A stretch of 64,000 nucleotides of DNA from Thermomonas flagellata (GCF_022419185.1 NZ_JAJOZK010000003.1:62001-126000), one strand, 5' to 3'; shown: positions 1 to 8,138, numbered from the stretch's first letter. A program made the numbers and translations. The notes: a model not told the origin generated them from the sequence alone.

Positions 1-1
1 C

Positions 2-424
2 CTGTACAACGCCAAGGCGGCCAACCTCATCGCCCTGTGCAGGCAACTGCTGGAACGCCATGGCGGCGAGGTGCCGCGCACCCGCGAGGCGCTCGAGGCC
101 CTCCCCGGCGTCGGCCGCAAGACCGCCAACGTGGTGCTCAACACTGCGTTCGGCGAGCCCACCATCGCGGTGGACACCCACATCTTCCGGGTCGCCAACC
201 GCACCGGGCTCGCCCCGGGCAAGGACGTGCGCACGGTCGAGGACAAACTGGTGAGGCTGGTGCCGGCGGAATTCGCGCGCGACGCCCACCACTGGCTGAT
301 CCTGCACGGCCGCTACGTCTGCAAGGCGCGCAAGCCGGACTGCCTGCACTGCCCGATCCACGACCTCTGCCGCTGGCCGCACAAGGCCGCACCCGCCGGC
401 CCGATCCCGCTGCCGCCCGCCTGA
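2..424 (+). CDS. nth: Endonuclease III, 5' end missing
   Basis: C-terminal 140 residues of the base-excision-repair DNA glycosylase/AP lyase that removes oxidised pyrimidines. The window opens inside the gene and the frame is open from base 2. Visible are the helix-hairpin-helix LPGVGRKTANVVLN, whose Lys is the expected catalytic lysine, the downstream VDTHIFR with the catalytic Asp, and a C-terminal cluster of four cysteines spaced C-x6-C-x2-C-x5-C (CKARKPDC...CPIHDLC), the family's [4Fe-4S] loop. The tail after the cluster is short and Pro/Ala-rich. All key residues in the visible part are intact, so the gene is probably functional and truncated only by the window edge. Confidence 0.96.
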   Translation: MYNAKAANLIALCRQLLERHGGEVPRTREALEALPGVGRKTANVVLNTAFGEPTIAVDTHIFRVANRTGLAPGKDVRTVEDKLVRLVPAEFARDAHHWLILHGRYVCKARKPDCLHCPIHDLCRWPHKAAPAGPIPLPPA

Positions 425-432
425 GCGCGGCC

Positions 433-1128
433 TCAGCGGCCGGCGATCCGCAGCCGCACCTGCGGATCCAGCGCGAGCACGGTGTCGCTGCCGTAGGCGC
501 GCGCATTCGGCCCGGTCCACTGGCAGTCCTCGCGCGCCTGGCTGGCCTGGAAGCAGACCGGCAGCAGCACCTCCCCGGCGACCGCGCGCCCGGCCACCCG
601 CTCCGGCAAAAAGCGCCACTGCTGCGCCGCGGCGAGCGCGGCCCGCGCCATCGCGCGGGTGACATCGCCCTGCACCTGGTCCACCGCCACGTCCGCGACC
701 CGGCCCTCGGCATCGGTCTGCAGGCGCAGCACCACCACCCCGCGCTTGCCCTGGCGGCGCACGTCCGCCGGCAGCTCGGGCAGGGTCAGGTGCGCCGGCG
801 CCGGGCCGGCGGTCGCCTGCAGGATCTGCGGGGGCGCGCCCGCCGCGCCGGGCCGCGCCAGCACCCGCACGTAGGACTCGCTGGCGACCGGGCGGCCGTC
901 CTCGCGCGCCGGTTCGAACAGCCAGTGGCGCAGTTCCTGCGCGATGCGGTCCGTCTCCGCGCGGTCCTGCCCGGACAGGGGCTGGAGCGCGCGCAGGCCG
1001 CCGCCGGCATCGAGTTCCACCCGATAGGTATGCACCTGCGCGGCGGCCGGCTGCGTGGCCTGCGCCCATCCCGACAGCAGGCCGCACGCCGCCGCCAGCA
1101 CTGCGATCCGTACCGTCTTGCCGTTCAC
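433..1128 (-). CDS. Secreted TonB-C-terminal-domain-like protein, probable Pho regulon member
   Basis: A 231-residue protein with an N-terminal signal peptide (about residues 1-25, cleavage after an AQA-like site) and no further membrane segment. Residues about 120-195 resemble the TonB C-terminal fold: a GVVVLRLQTDAEGRV strand, then repeated Ala-rich helix and WRFLPERV, as in TonB family proteins. Unlike true TonB it lacks a membrane anchor and a Pro-rich spacer, so it probably stays in the periplasm and may not transduce energy. Two cysteines near the C-terminus could form a disulfide. It is convergent with nth, 8 bp apart. Two Pho-box-like elements lie just upstream in its orientation, suggesting phosphate-starvation control. 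Substrate or partner is unknown; the TonB receptor at 3930-6557 is an inferred candidate. Confidence 0.7.
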   Translation of the reverse strand: MNGKTVRIAVLAAACGLLSGWAQATQPAAAQVHTYRVELDAGGGLRALQPLSGQDRAETDRIAQELRHWLFEPAREDGRPVASESYVRVLARPGAAGAPPQILQATAGPAPAHLTLPELPADVRRQGKRGVVVLRLQTDAEGRVADVAVDQVQGDVTRAMARAALAAAQQWRFLPERVAGRAVAGEVLLPVCFQASQAREDCQWTGPNARAYGSDTVLALDPQVRLRIAGR

Positions 1129-1156
1129 GCCCCACCTCCGCGCCTAGCACACCAGG

Positions 1157-1173
1157 ATGACGGGACGATGACA
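1157..1173 (-). promoter_or_regulatory. Putative Pho box 1 (promoter-proximal)
   Basis: On the minus strand TGTCAT-CGTCC-CGTCAT gives two PhoB half-sites with an 11-bp period, 29 bp upstream of the start codon at 1128. The family consensus is tandem CTGTCAT-type repeats 11 bp apart. Orientation matches the downstream gene. Confidence 0.6.
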
Positions 1174-1194
1174 CGGCATCCGCCGGTGACATGG

Positions 1195-1211
1195 GTGACA
1201 GGCGTATGACA
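1195..1211 (-). promoter_or_regulatory. Putative Pho box 2 (distal)
   Basis: On the minus strand TGTCAT-ACGCC-TGTCAC, two near-consensus PhoB half-sites with exact 11-bp period. A further TGTCAC lies at 1186-1191. Together with the box at 1157-1173 it forms a double Pho-box promoter for the TonB-domain gene. Confidence 0.68.
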
Positions 1212-1314
1212 AACGGGCCTCGGGCCGACCAGCGGTCGGTTTTGGTAGACCAACGGCAAAACCCTGGCAGCCGGCGCGGGAAACCGCGGCATCCCTCAGA
1301 AGCCGCGGCAGCCC

Positions 1315-2175
1315 TCAGTGGTGCACGCCCTCGCGCAGCCACTTGGTCACGATCCACTTCTCGCCGGCGCGCACCGGGCAGCCGGCGTGCAGGGTGCGGG
1401 TCATCGGATGCGGGCGGTCGTAGCTGAAGAACACCGCGTTGCCCTTGACCGCGGCGGCCTCGAAGTGGGCATCGGGGAAGGCGGTGGCGCCGCCGCGCTC
1501 GGGGGTGTTGAGGTACATCACCACAGTCGCGACGCGCTGCCCGCCGCGGCGCAGCAGCACCTCGCTGCCGGGCATGGCCGGATCGAAGTAGTCGTGGTGC
1601 GGGCGGTACTGCGCGCCCACCCCGTAGCGCAGCACCTGCAGGCCTTCACCGTGGTCGAGCGGCCAATCTAGCAGGCGCGCGATGCGCGCCTCGATCCGCG
1701 CGCACAGGGCATTCTCGCCGCGCGCGAAGCCCATGCCCTCGCTGGTGCGGTCCGGGTGGACCATGTCGCCACCGGTCTCCGGCTCGACCGTGGTCGAGCG
1801 CGCCAGGCGCGGCCGTGCCAGCGCGATCAAGGCATCGCACTCGGCGTCCGACAGCAGCCCGCCGAGCACCACCACCCGTGGCAGCTGCAGGCTGGCCAGC
1901 ACCCGGACCTGGCGGTCGCCGGCATCGAGCACGCTGGCGCCGTTGGGCTCGGCCAGCACCGGCACCTTCAGCGGCGGCGGCAGGCCGCGCGCCTGCGATT
2001 CGCGCGCCACGTGCGCCTCGACCGCGGCGGTGACCGCAGCGACCGCAGCTTCCTCCTCCCAGCCCTCCGCGCGCAGGCGTTCGATCACCTCACCCGGGTC
2101 GGCGCCCGCCATGGCGCGCGCCACTACCCAGCGTTCCAACTCGGGCGACAGCGGCGGGATCACGGGCGCGGACAT
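1315..2175 (-). CDS. 2-oxoglutarate/Fe(II) dioxygenase, prolyl 4-hydroxylase-like
   Basis: A 286-residue cytoplasmic protein. The start at 2175 is chosen because GGAG lies 7 bases upstream and family-like sequence begins there; an in-frame codon 22 residues earlier lacks support. The C-terminal half (about 95-286) is a P4Hc-type double-stranded beta-helix: iron ligands H193-x-D195 in RPHHDYFDP and H263 in TLHAGCPV, with K273 positioned to bind 2-oxoglutarate. The N-terminal 70 residues are helical and Glu/Ala-rich, resembling a UBA-like bundle often seen before this domain. It should hydroxylate a prolyl or similar side chain; the substrate is not evident. A Pho-box-like repeat upstream in its orientation suggests co-regulation with the phosphate genes. 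Confidence 0.85.
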   Translation of the reverse strand: MSAPVIPPLSPELERWVVARAMAGADPGEVIERLRAEGWEEEAAVAAVTAAVEAHVARESQARGLPPPLKVPVLAEPNGASVLDAGDRQVRVLASLQLPRVVVLGGLLSDAECDALIALARPRLARSTTVEPETGGDMVHPDRTSEGMGFARGENALCARIEARIARLLDWPLDHGEGLQVLRYGVGAQYRPHHDYFDPAMPGSEVLLRRGGQRVATVVMYLNTPERGGATAFPDAHFEAAAVKGNAVFFSYDRPHPMTRTLHAGCPVRAGEKWIVTKWLREGVHH

Positions 2176-2234
2176 GAGGGCTCCCTGCAGGCGAAAGCGA
2201 CGATGTGACAGCCAGACGAATTTCCGCAATACGC

Positions 2235-2251
2235 ATGACACCGCGATGAAA
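2235..2251 (-). promoter_or_regulatory. Putative Pho box in divergent promoter region
   Basis: Minus strand reads TTTCAT-CGCGG-TGTCAT, an 11-bp period. It sits 60 bp before the oxygenase start (2175) and 111 bp before the divergent lipoprotein start (2362). Orientation favours the oxygenase, but the 186-bp region is the only promoter space for both transcripts. Confidence 0.5.
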
Positions 2252-2361
2252 CATCGCCGTTAAAGACTCATTCATGGCTGGCGTGCACGCCCGCCGCGCC
2301 CACTCGCGCACGCCCGCGCCCCTCCCGCATCGCCACCGTCTTCGACCGGAGATCGAGCCCC

Positions 2362-3819
2362 ATGTCTGTCAGCAAGCACACCAAGACCCTCTTGATGGCC
2401 TTCGGCGCCGCCCTCGCGCTGGCAGGCTGCGGCAACGGCGCCGACAAGGTCGTCTCGCCCGGCGAGGGCGCGTTCCCGCCGGCGCCGCCGACCACCCCGC
2501 CGCCGACCACGCCCCCGCCGACCACTCCGCCGCCGACCGGCGGCCCGGCGGCCGACTGCCCGACGGGCCTGGCCAACGTCGGCACCGTCGCCAACGGCAC
2601 CCTGCGCGCCTGCCAGCTGCCGAACCTGATCACCGGCAACCTGGTGCTGCGCAAGCTGGCCGGCACCATCTACGTGATCAACGGCCAGGTCAACGTCGGC
2701 GAGGATCTCGGCGGCGACGCCACCAAGCCGATCGCCGGCCGCCAGGCGGGCATCCTGACCATCGAGCCGGGCGTCAAGCTGTTCGGCTCGGCCGGCGCCG
2801 ACTCGCTGGTGATCAACCGCGGCTCGCAGATCTACGCCGAGGGCAGCAGCACTGACCCGATCATCTTCACCTCGCGCGCCAGCGTCGAGGGCCAGACCAA
2901 CATCGACTCGATGGGCCAGTGGGGTGGCCTGGTGATCCTCGGCCGCGCCCCGATCAGCGCCTGCCCCGGCTCGACCGTGTCCGGCACCCCGGAATGCCAG
3001 GCCGCGATCGAGGGCATCAGCAACGTGTTCTACGGCGGCAACGCGCCGGGCGACAACAGCGGCCGCCTGCGCTACGTGCGGGTCATGTACTCCGGCTTCC
3101 AGGTCTCGCCGGACAACGAGCTCAACGGCATCAGCTTCGGCGGCGTCGGCAGCGCAACCACGGTCGACCACATCCAGGTCCACAACAGCTCCGACGACGG
3201 CATCGAGATCTTCGGCGGCAGCGTCAACCTGCGCTACGTGGTGCTGACCGGCAACGACGACGACAGCCTCGACACCGACACCGGCTGGTCCGGCGCGGCG
3301 CAGTTCGGCATCGTGATCCAGCGCGCGGGCGGCGGCGACCGCGGCTTCGAGTGGAGCGCGATCCGGCGCACCCCGTACTCGACCCCGAAGGTGTCCAACT
3401 TCACCCTCGTGCTGCGCGAGAACGGCGGCGCCGGCATCATGCTGAACCAGGGCACCCAGGCCACCATCATCAACAGCGTGGTCTCGCGCCCGACCGGCAG
3501 CAAGGAACTGCTGGCGATCCAGGACACCGACACCAAGGGCACCTTCCAGTCGGTCTACTTCTCCGGCGCCAAGGCTTTCCTCGACACCCGCGCCGAGACC
3601 GACTTCAAGGCCGGCACCAACAACAGCGTGGGCGCCTCGACCCTGACCAACACCTTCGTCAACGGCGCCAACGAGAACGCAGTGCCGGCGTTCAGCGGCA
3701 CCACCGGCGTCTCGCCGTTCTTCCAGAGCGTCAGCTACATCGGCGCGGTGCGCAACAGCAGCGACACCTGGTGGCAGGGCTGGACCTGCGGCCTGACCGC
3801 CGACACCGCCTGCCGCTGA
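2362..3819 (+). CDS. Beta-helix lipoprotein paired with TonB receptor
   Basis: A 485-residue predicted lipoprotein: residues 1-23 form a signal peptide ending in the lipobox LAGC, so Cys23 should be lipidated. A low-complexity Thr/Pro linker (TTPPP repeats, about 43-61) lifts the body off the membrane. The rest (about 65-485) is Gly/Asn/Val-rich with regular strand-turn periodicity (TIEPGVKLFG, GQWGGLVILG, NGISFGGVG, DDGIEIFGG), typical of a parallel beta-helix; Cys pairs at about 197/210 and near the C-terminus may be disulfides. It lies directly upstream of a TonB-dependent receptor in the same direction, 110 bp apart. By analogy with SusD-type partners it may capture a ligand at the cell surface for the receptor, which is inference. 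No catalytic motif was recognised. Confidence 0.75.
   Translation: MSVSKHTKTLLMAFGAALALAGCGNGADKVVSPGEGAFPPAPPTTPPPTTPPPTTPPPTGGPAADCPTGLANVGTVANGTLRACQLPNLITGNLVLRKLAGTIYVINGQVNVGEDLGGDATKPIAGRQAGILTIEPGVKLFGSAGADSLVINRGSQIYAEGSSTDPIIFTSRASVEGQTNIDSMGQWGGLVILGRAPISACPGSTVSGTPECQAAIEGISNVFYGGNAPGDNSGRLRYVRVMYSGFQVSPDNELNGISFGGVGSATTVDHIQVHNSSDDGIEIFGGSVNLRYVVLTGNDDDSLDTDTGWSGAAQFGIVIQRAGGGDRGFEWSAIRRTPYSTPKVSNFTLVLRENGGAGIMLNQGTQATIINSVVSRPTGSKELLAIQDTDTKGTFQSVYFSGAKAFLDTRAETDFKAGTNNSVGASTLTNTFVNGANENAVPAFSGTTGVSPFFQSVSYIGAVRNSSDTWWQGWTCGLTADTACR
2491..2535 (+). repeat. Three tandem 15-bp repeats encoding TTPPP
   Basis: Units start at 2491, 2506 and 2521, differ by one or two bases, and keep the reading frame. 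They form the Pro/Thr linker of the beta-helix lipoprotein. Such a repeat could vary in copy number between strains and so change linker length. Confidence 0.85.
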
Positions 3820-3830
3820 TCCGGATCGCA

Positions 3831-3863
3831 ACGGGCCGGCCGCGCGCCGGCGCGCCGGCCCGT
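3831..3863 (+). terminator. Intercistronic hairpin without U tract
   Basis: A perfect 9-bp inverted repeat, ACGGGCCGG (3831-3839) and CCGGCCCGT (3855-3863), between the lipoprotein stop and the TonB receptor. There is no T run, so it more likely stabilises or attenuates transcript between the two genes than ends it fully. Confidence 0.5.
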
Positions 3864-3929
3864 CGCACTGCCGTGCCGCGCCACGTCCGCTGCCCCTCCG
3901 CGCGCCCTCCGACGACCAAGGCTGCCCCC

Positions 3930-6557
3930 ATGAAGCACACCCTTACCCGCACCGGGCTGTTCCTGGCCATCGCCGCCCTGCTCGCCCCGTCCGCCGCGCT
4001 CGCGCAGGACGCCGCGCAGGACGCGCAGAAGGCCGGCCAGGACGCGCCGAAGACCCTCGACTCGGTGGTGGTGCGCGCCGACTATATCCCCGAACCGCTG
4101 CTGCAGAGCCCCGAGGTGATCGCGGTGGTGAGCCAGGCCGACCTCACCCGCACCGGCGACAGCGACGCGGCGCAGGCCCTGACCCGGGTCAGCGGCCTGA
4201 GCCTGGTCGGCGACAAGTTCGTGTACGTGCGCGGCCTCGGCGAGCGCTATTCCTCGGCGCTGTTCAACGGCTCGCAGCTGCCGAGCCCGGAGCCGCTGCA
4301 GCGGGTGGTGCCGCTGGACCTGTTCCCGAGCGAGGTGCTGGCCGGGATCACCGTGCAGAAGACCTACTCGGTGCGCTATCCGGGCGAGTTCGGCGGCGGC
4401 GTGATCGACCTGCAGGGCCTGACCGTGCCGAAGGAGGACTTCCTCAAGCTCAGCGCCGGCACCGGCGGCAACAGCGCGACCACCTTCCACAAGGGCCTGA
4501 CCTACTATGGCGGCGACTGGGACTTCTGGGGCTACGACGACGGCAGCCGCAAGATGTCGCCGGAGCTGAAGGCCGCGATCGCCACCGGCCACCGGATCGT
4601 GCGCGGCGCCAACTTCACCCAGGCCGAGATCCGCACCATCGGGCGCAGCATCAACAACCCCAACCTGTACCTGCTGCAGCAGAAGGACAGCATCGACCCG
4701 GACGTGGAGTTCGGCGGCAGCGGCGGGTTCTCGCGCGAGATCGCCGACGGGGTGCGCATGGGCGGGATCGCGGTCGCCAACTTCAGCAACCAGTGGCGCA
4801 CCCGCTACGGCATCCAGCGCGATGCGTTCTTCACCAACGACACCGTCGAGTACAACTACGACTACGACTTCGCCGCGACCAAGAACACCGCGCGGGTGAA
4901 CGCGATGCTCGGCTTCGGCGTGGAGAGCGCACGCCACCGGGTCGGGCTGACCGCGCTGTACGTGCACGACACGGTCAAGACCGCGCGCAGCAGCTGGGGC
5001 TACAACGACCTGGCCGGCTTCGTGAAGCGCGAGGACGTGACCGACTGGGTCGAGCGCCAGCTGACCAACGTGCAGCTCAACGGCCAGCACAGCTTCGGCC
5101 AGTACAAGGACGTCGAGGTGAGCTGGCGCGCGGCGGTGGCCAAGGCCCGCCGCGACGCCCCGTACGAGACCGGCATCGCCTACGAGAACATCGACGGCTA
5201 CTGGTCGCACGACGCCTCGCGGGTGCAGAACTACATCCGCTTCAGCAAGGTCGACGACCAGACCCGCAGCGCCGGCGTGGACGTGGTCTGGCACCTGCCG
5301 ACCGAGCGCAGCCTGACCGTGAGCGGCGGCCTGGACTATTCCGACAACCAGCGCAATGCCTGGACCCGCCAGTTCCGCTTCCTCGCGCTGGACGGTGCGC
5401 TGCCGTTCTACAACCGCTACCAGCGCATCGACTACCTGCTGAGCGACTACAACCTCAGCCAGAACCTGCTGTCCCTGGTGGAGGACACCGGTGCCTCCGG
5501 TGCGGCCGCGTACGACGGCGAGCTGAAGGTCGCCGCCGGCTACCTGCAGCTGGAGGGCACCATCGCCGACAACCTGCGCGGCAGCCTCGGGGTACGCTAC
5601 GAGGACGGCAAGCAGCGGGTGCGCCCGTACGACATCTTCACCGGCGCGGTCACCGACGCGCCCGCGCCGCTTCGGAACAAGTACCTGCTGCCGGCGCTGA
5701 CCGTGACCTGGAACCTGGCCGACAACCAGCAGCTGCGCTTCGGCGCGTCCAAGACCATCGCCCGCCCGCAGTTCCGCGAGCTCTCGCCGATCCAGTACAC
5801 CGACCCGGACAACGACCGCCTGTACTACGGCAACCCGAACCTGGTGGACAGCAAGCTGCGCAACTTCGACCTGCGCTGGGAGCGCTACTTCGAGGCCGGC
5901 GAATACCTCACCGCCGGCGTGTTCTACAAGCACCTGGACCGCCCGATCGAGGCGACCGTGAACGAATCCGGCGCAGTGGTGTTCCAGAGCTTCTTCAACG
6001 CCCCGCGCGCGCGCATCCACGGCCTCGAGCTGGACGCCAAGAAGTACTTCCCGCTGCCGGCCGGGCTGGCCTGGCTGGACGGCAGCCGGCTGTATGCGGC
6101 GGCCAACTACACCTGGTCGAAGTCGCGGGTGTCCGCGCGCGAGGGCGACACTGTGCAGCCGTTCGGCTACGCCGAACCGGTGCCGGCGCTGCTGTTCGTG
6201 CGCGACGGCAGCCGCCTGCAGGGGCAGTCCGACCATATCGCCAACCTGCAGCTGGGGATCGAGGACACCGACGGCGACCTGCAGGCGACCCTGATCGCCA
6301 ACTACGTCAGCCCGCGCATCCTCGCCCGCGGCCGCCCCGGCCAACCGGACTACATGGAAAAGCCCGGCACCAACCTCGACTTCGTCCTGCGCAAGGGCAT
6401 CCGCCTGGGCGGGCAGAAGCTCACCGCCGCGTTCGCCGCGCGCAACCTGCTCGGCACCAAGCACCGCGAATACCAGCAGGGCAACGGGCAGACGGTGGAC
6501 ATCTACCGCTACACCCGCGGCACCAGCTACAGCGCTAGCCTGTCGCTGGAGTTCTGA
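3930..6557 (+). CDS. TonB-dependent outer-membrane receptor
   Basis: An 875-residue outer-membrane active transporter. The start is the ATG opening a clear signal peptide (1-26, ending ALAQ). A TonB-box-like stretch LDSVVVRAD follows at about 43-51, then the plug domain (about 60-180; LTRVSGLSLVGDKFVYVRGLGERYSS, PGEFGGGVIDLQ) and a long 22-strand barrel with alternating aromatics, ending in the terminal Phe (SASLSLEF) needed for BamA recognition. The barrel motif RPQFRELSP is typical of these receptors. Context (beta-helix lipoprotein before it, OprP-like porin and pst genes after it, Pho boxes around) suggests import of a phosphate-containing compound under phosphate limitation. That substrate is inferred, not seen. 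The coding frame is open upstream across the lipoprotein, but that part is out of frame with it and carries no start signal. Confidence 0.92.
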   Translation: MKHTLTRTGLFLAIAALLAPSAALAQDAAQDAQKAGQDAPKTLDSVVVRADYIPEPLLQSPEVIAVVSQADLTRTGDSDAAQALTRVSGLSLVGDKFVYVRGLGERYSSALFNGSQLPSPEPLQRVVPLDLFPSEVLAGITVQKTYSVRYPGEFGGGVIDLQGLTVPKEDFLKLSAGTGGNSATTFHKGLTYYGGDWDFWGYDDGSRKMSPELKAAIATGHRIVRGANFTQAEIRTIGRSINNPNLYLLQQKDSIDPDVEFGGSGGFSREIADGVRMGGIAVANFSNQWRTRYGIQRDAFFTNDTVEYNYDYDFAATKNTARVNAMLGFGVESARHRVGLTALYVHDTVKTARSSWGYNDLAGFVKREDVTDWVERQLTNVQLNGQHSFGQYKDVEVSWRAAVAKARRDAPYETGIAYENIDGYWSHDASRVQNYIRFSKVDDQTRSAGVDVVWHLPTERSLTVSGGLDYSDNQRNAWTRQFRFLALDGALPFYNRYQRIDYLLSDYNLSQNLLSLVEDTGASGAAAYDGELKVAAGYLQLEGTIADNLRGSLGVRYEDGKQRVRPYDIFTGAVTDAPAPLRNKYLLPALTVTWNLADNQQLRFGASKTIARPQFRELSPIQYTDPDNDRLYYGNPNLVDSKLRNFDLRWERYFEAGEYLTAGVFYKHLDRPIEATVNESGAVVFQSFFNAPRARIHGLELDAKKYFPLPAGLAWLDGSRLYAAANYTWSKSRVSAREGDTVQPFGYAEPVPALLFVRDGSRLQGQSDHIANLQLGIEDTDGDLQATLIANYVSPRILARGRPGQPDYMEKPGTNLDFVLRKGIRLGGQKLTAAFAARNLLGTKHREYQQGNGQTVDIYRYTRGTSYSASLSLEF

Positions 6558-6570
6558 GCCGGCCGGCCCG

Positions 6571-6644
6571 CCGCCCTGCCCCGGGCAGGCGGCGGCTCCC
6601 GGCGGCGGGGAGCAGGGCCGCGGTCGCGCAGACCGCGGCCCTGC
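6571..6644. terminator. Bidirectional hairpins between convergent genes
   Basis: Two hairpins fill the gap between the TonB receptor and the convergent porin. The second is a perfect 14-bp stem (6612-6625 with 6631-6644) around a 5-base loop; the first (about 6571-6596) has a mismatched GC-rich stem. No strong T run follows either, so they are likely weak or factor-assisted terminators for both strands. Confidence 0.6.
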
Positions 6645-6648
6645 CGAC

Positions 6649-7893
6649 TCAGAAGCGGAATTCCCCCCACACCCCGAGTTCGCGGCCCTGCTGGTCGAGG
6701 TCGCCGTGGGTGCCGCGCTGGTCGAGGTGCTTGAGCACGGTGGCGAGCCGGATCCCGGGCGCCAGCGGCCATTCCACGCCGAGGTTGTAGTAGGTCTGGC
6801 GCAGCGCCGGATCCTGCAGCCGGCTGAGGTCGGCGCGGTCGTAGCGCGCGAACAGGGCCATCCCGTGCGCGCCGATGCCGACGCTGCCCCACAGCGAATA
6901 GCCGCTGGCCTCGTCGCGCCGCGGCAGCACCACGTCGTTCCAGTTGCGCGCGAGGAAGTATTCGGCCCCCAGCCGGTTCGGGCCGTCGGCATAGGCCAGC
7001 AGCGCGGTCCAACGGGTCGCGGTGTGCAGCGCCGGGCGCTGCTGCGCGTCCAGCCCGAGCGTGCCGGAATAGCCGCCGAGCGCGAGCACGGTGTGCGCAC
7101 TCGGCGCATAGGCCAGCCGCGTCTCCACGTCCAGGCGCTTGGAGCGAGTCGGGTTGCGGAAGCCGCCGCCGCCCACCAGCGCCGCCGCGTAGTCGAGGCC
7201 CGCCGCGTCCCAGCGCCCGCTGGCGTGCAGGCCCCAGTCGGCCGAGGTGCCGAAGCGCAAGCGGTCGACCAGGCTCGGCTCGATCCAGCGGTAGCCGTTC
7301 CAGGTCTCCGCGAACGGCACCCAGGGCATGTCGGCGGAGCCCGCGCGCACGGTCAGGCCGGGCCCGAACCGGCCTTCCACATAGGCCTTCTTGACGAACA
7401 CCTGGGTCGAGCCGATCGCCGAGGAATACTGGAAGTCGGTGGTGAGGTTGAGCGCCCAGGTCGCGTCGATCCGGTGGTCGACCCCGAGGTAGAACCGGCG
7501 CACGTCGAACCCGATCCCGCTGCGGTTGGTCTTCACGCCAGCGAGGCGCTCGTCGACCTGGCTCAGGTTGTAGTACATGCGCCCGCTCAGGCGGGTCGCG
7601 GGGGGCGCCACCGTCGCCGTGGGCGCCGGGACCGGCGCTGCGGCGGCCACCTGCGCGGCCGGTGCCGGGACGGGTGCCGGTGCGGCGGCCGGCGTCGCGC
7701 TGCGCGCGCGCTCCAGCGCCTCGATCCGCGCCGCCAGTTGAGCCAATTGACGGCGCAGTTCGGCGATCTCCGCATCGCGCGGGTCCTGCCCCGGCGCCGC
7801 CTGCGCCGCCTCCTGCGCCGCGACCGGCGCGGCCAGTCCCATGCCACTACCGAGGGCTGCCGCCAGTACCGCCACCCTGCCCATGCACCGCAT
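6649..7893 (-). CDS. OprO/OprP-like phosphate-selective porin
   Basis: A 414-residue outer-membrane porin expected to pass phosphate or polyphosphate as a trimer. The start at 7893 has GGGAGG seven bases upstream; an earlier in-frame ATG at 7953 lacks this. A signal peptide (1-27, ending AAQ) precedes a short coiled coil (about 37-65, DAEIAELRRQLAQLAARIEALE), then an Ala/Pro linker and a 16-strand-type barrel from about residue 115 ending in EFRF with a terminal Phe. The N-terminal coiled coil and the SGRMYYNLSQVD / DVRRFYLGVD start of the barrel are typical of the family. A Pho box lies upstream and pstS is divergent, which agrees with a role in phosphate uptake. Confidence 0.85.
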   Translation of the reverse strand: MRCMGRVAVLAAALGSGMGLAAPVAAQEAAQAAPGQDPRDAEIAELRRQLAQLAARIEALERARSATPAAAPAPVPAPAAQVAAAAPVPAPTATVAPPATRLSGRMYYNLSQVDERLAGVKTNRSGIGFDVRRFYLGVDHRIDATWALNLTTDFQYSSAIGSTQVFVKKAYVEGRFGPGLTVRAGSADMPWVPFAETWNGYRWIEPSLVDRLRFGTSADWGLHASGRWDAAGLDYAAALVGGGGFRNPTRSKRLDVETRLAYAPSAHTVLALGGYSGTLGLDAQQRPALHTATRWTALLAYADGPNRLGAEYFLARNWNDVVLPRRDEASGYSLWGSVGIGAHGMALFARYDRADLSRLQDPALRQTYYNLGVEWPLAPGIRLATVLKHLDQRGTHGDLDQQGRELGVWGEFRF

Positions 7894-7984
7894 CCGAAGG
7901 CCTCCCGTCGCTGTGTCGGCGGCCAGTCCAGCCGCGCCCGGCGGCCGCCCCATGACCGAAATTTGGCAAGCGTGTTCCGGTTTC

Positions 7985-8002
7985 GTGTCAATCGCGTGAC
8001 AG
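7985..8002 (-). promoter_or_regulatory. Putative Pho box of the porin gene
   Basis: Minus strand CTGTCAC-GCGAT-TGACAC: two half-sites, 11-bp period, about 92 bp before the porin start at 7893. It is back-to-back with the pstS box at 8111-8138. Confidence 0.65.
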
Positions 8003-8110
8003 CCCCCGGCGCACCCCGCCGCGCGCCGACGAACGGCGCTCCATCAGGCCGCCCTCGTTCGCCGCCCCTGCACCCAACGCCGGGCGGGTGTCACCCGGCC
8101 CGCGCGCGGG

Positions 8111-8138
8111 CGTCATCGGCTTGTCACAAAAACATCAT
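8111..8138 (+). promoter_or_regulatory. Putative triple Pho box of the pst operon
   Basis: CGTCAT (8111), TGTCAC (8122) and CATCAT (8133) recur at exact 11-bp intervals, with the A-rich spacer AAAAA between the last two. It ends 33 bp before the pstS start codon and so places the probable -10 region near 8145-8155. Confidence 0.72.

Noticed and set aside
2491-2535. Tandem repeats as a CRISPR array
   Set aside because: Units are 15 bp, contiguous, without spacers, in frame and encode a Pro/Thr linker.
3735-7109. A very long open frame on the minus strand across the TonB receptor and porin
   Set aside because: It is an antisense shadow produced by high GC content: its translation is Arg/Gly/Ala/Val-rich and unrelated to any family, while the opposite strand encodes clear proteins.
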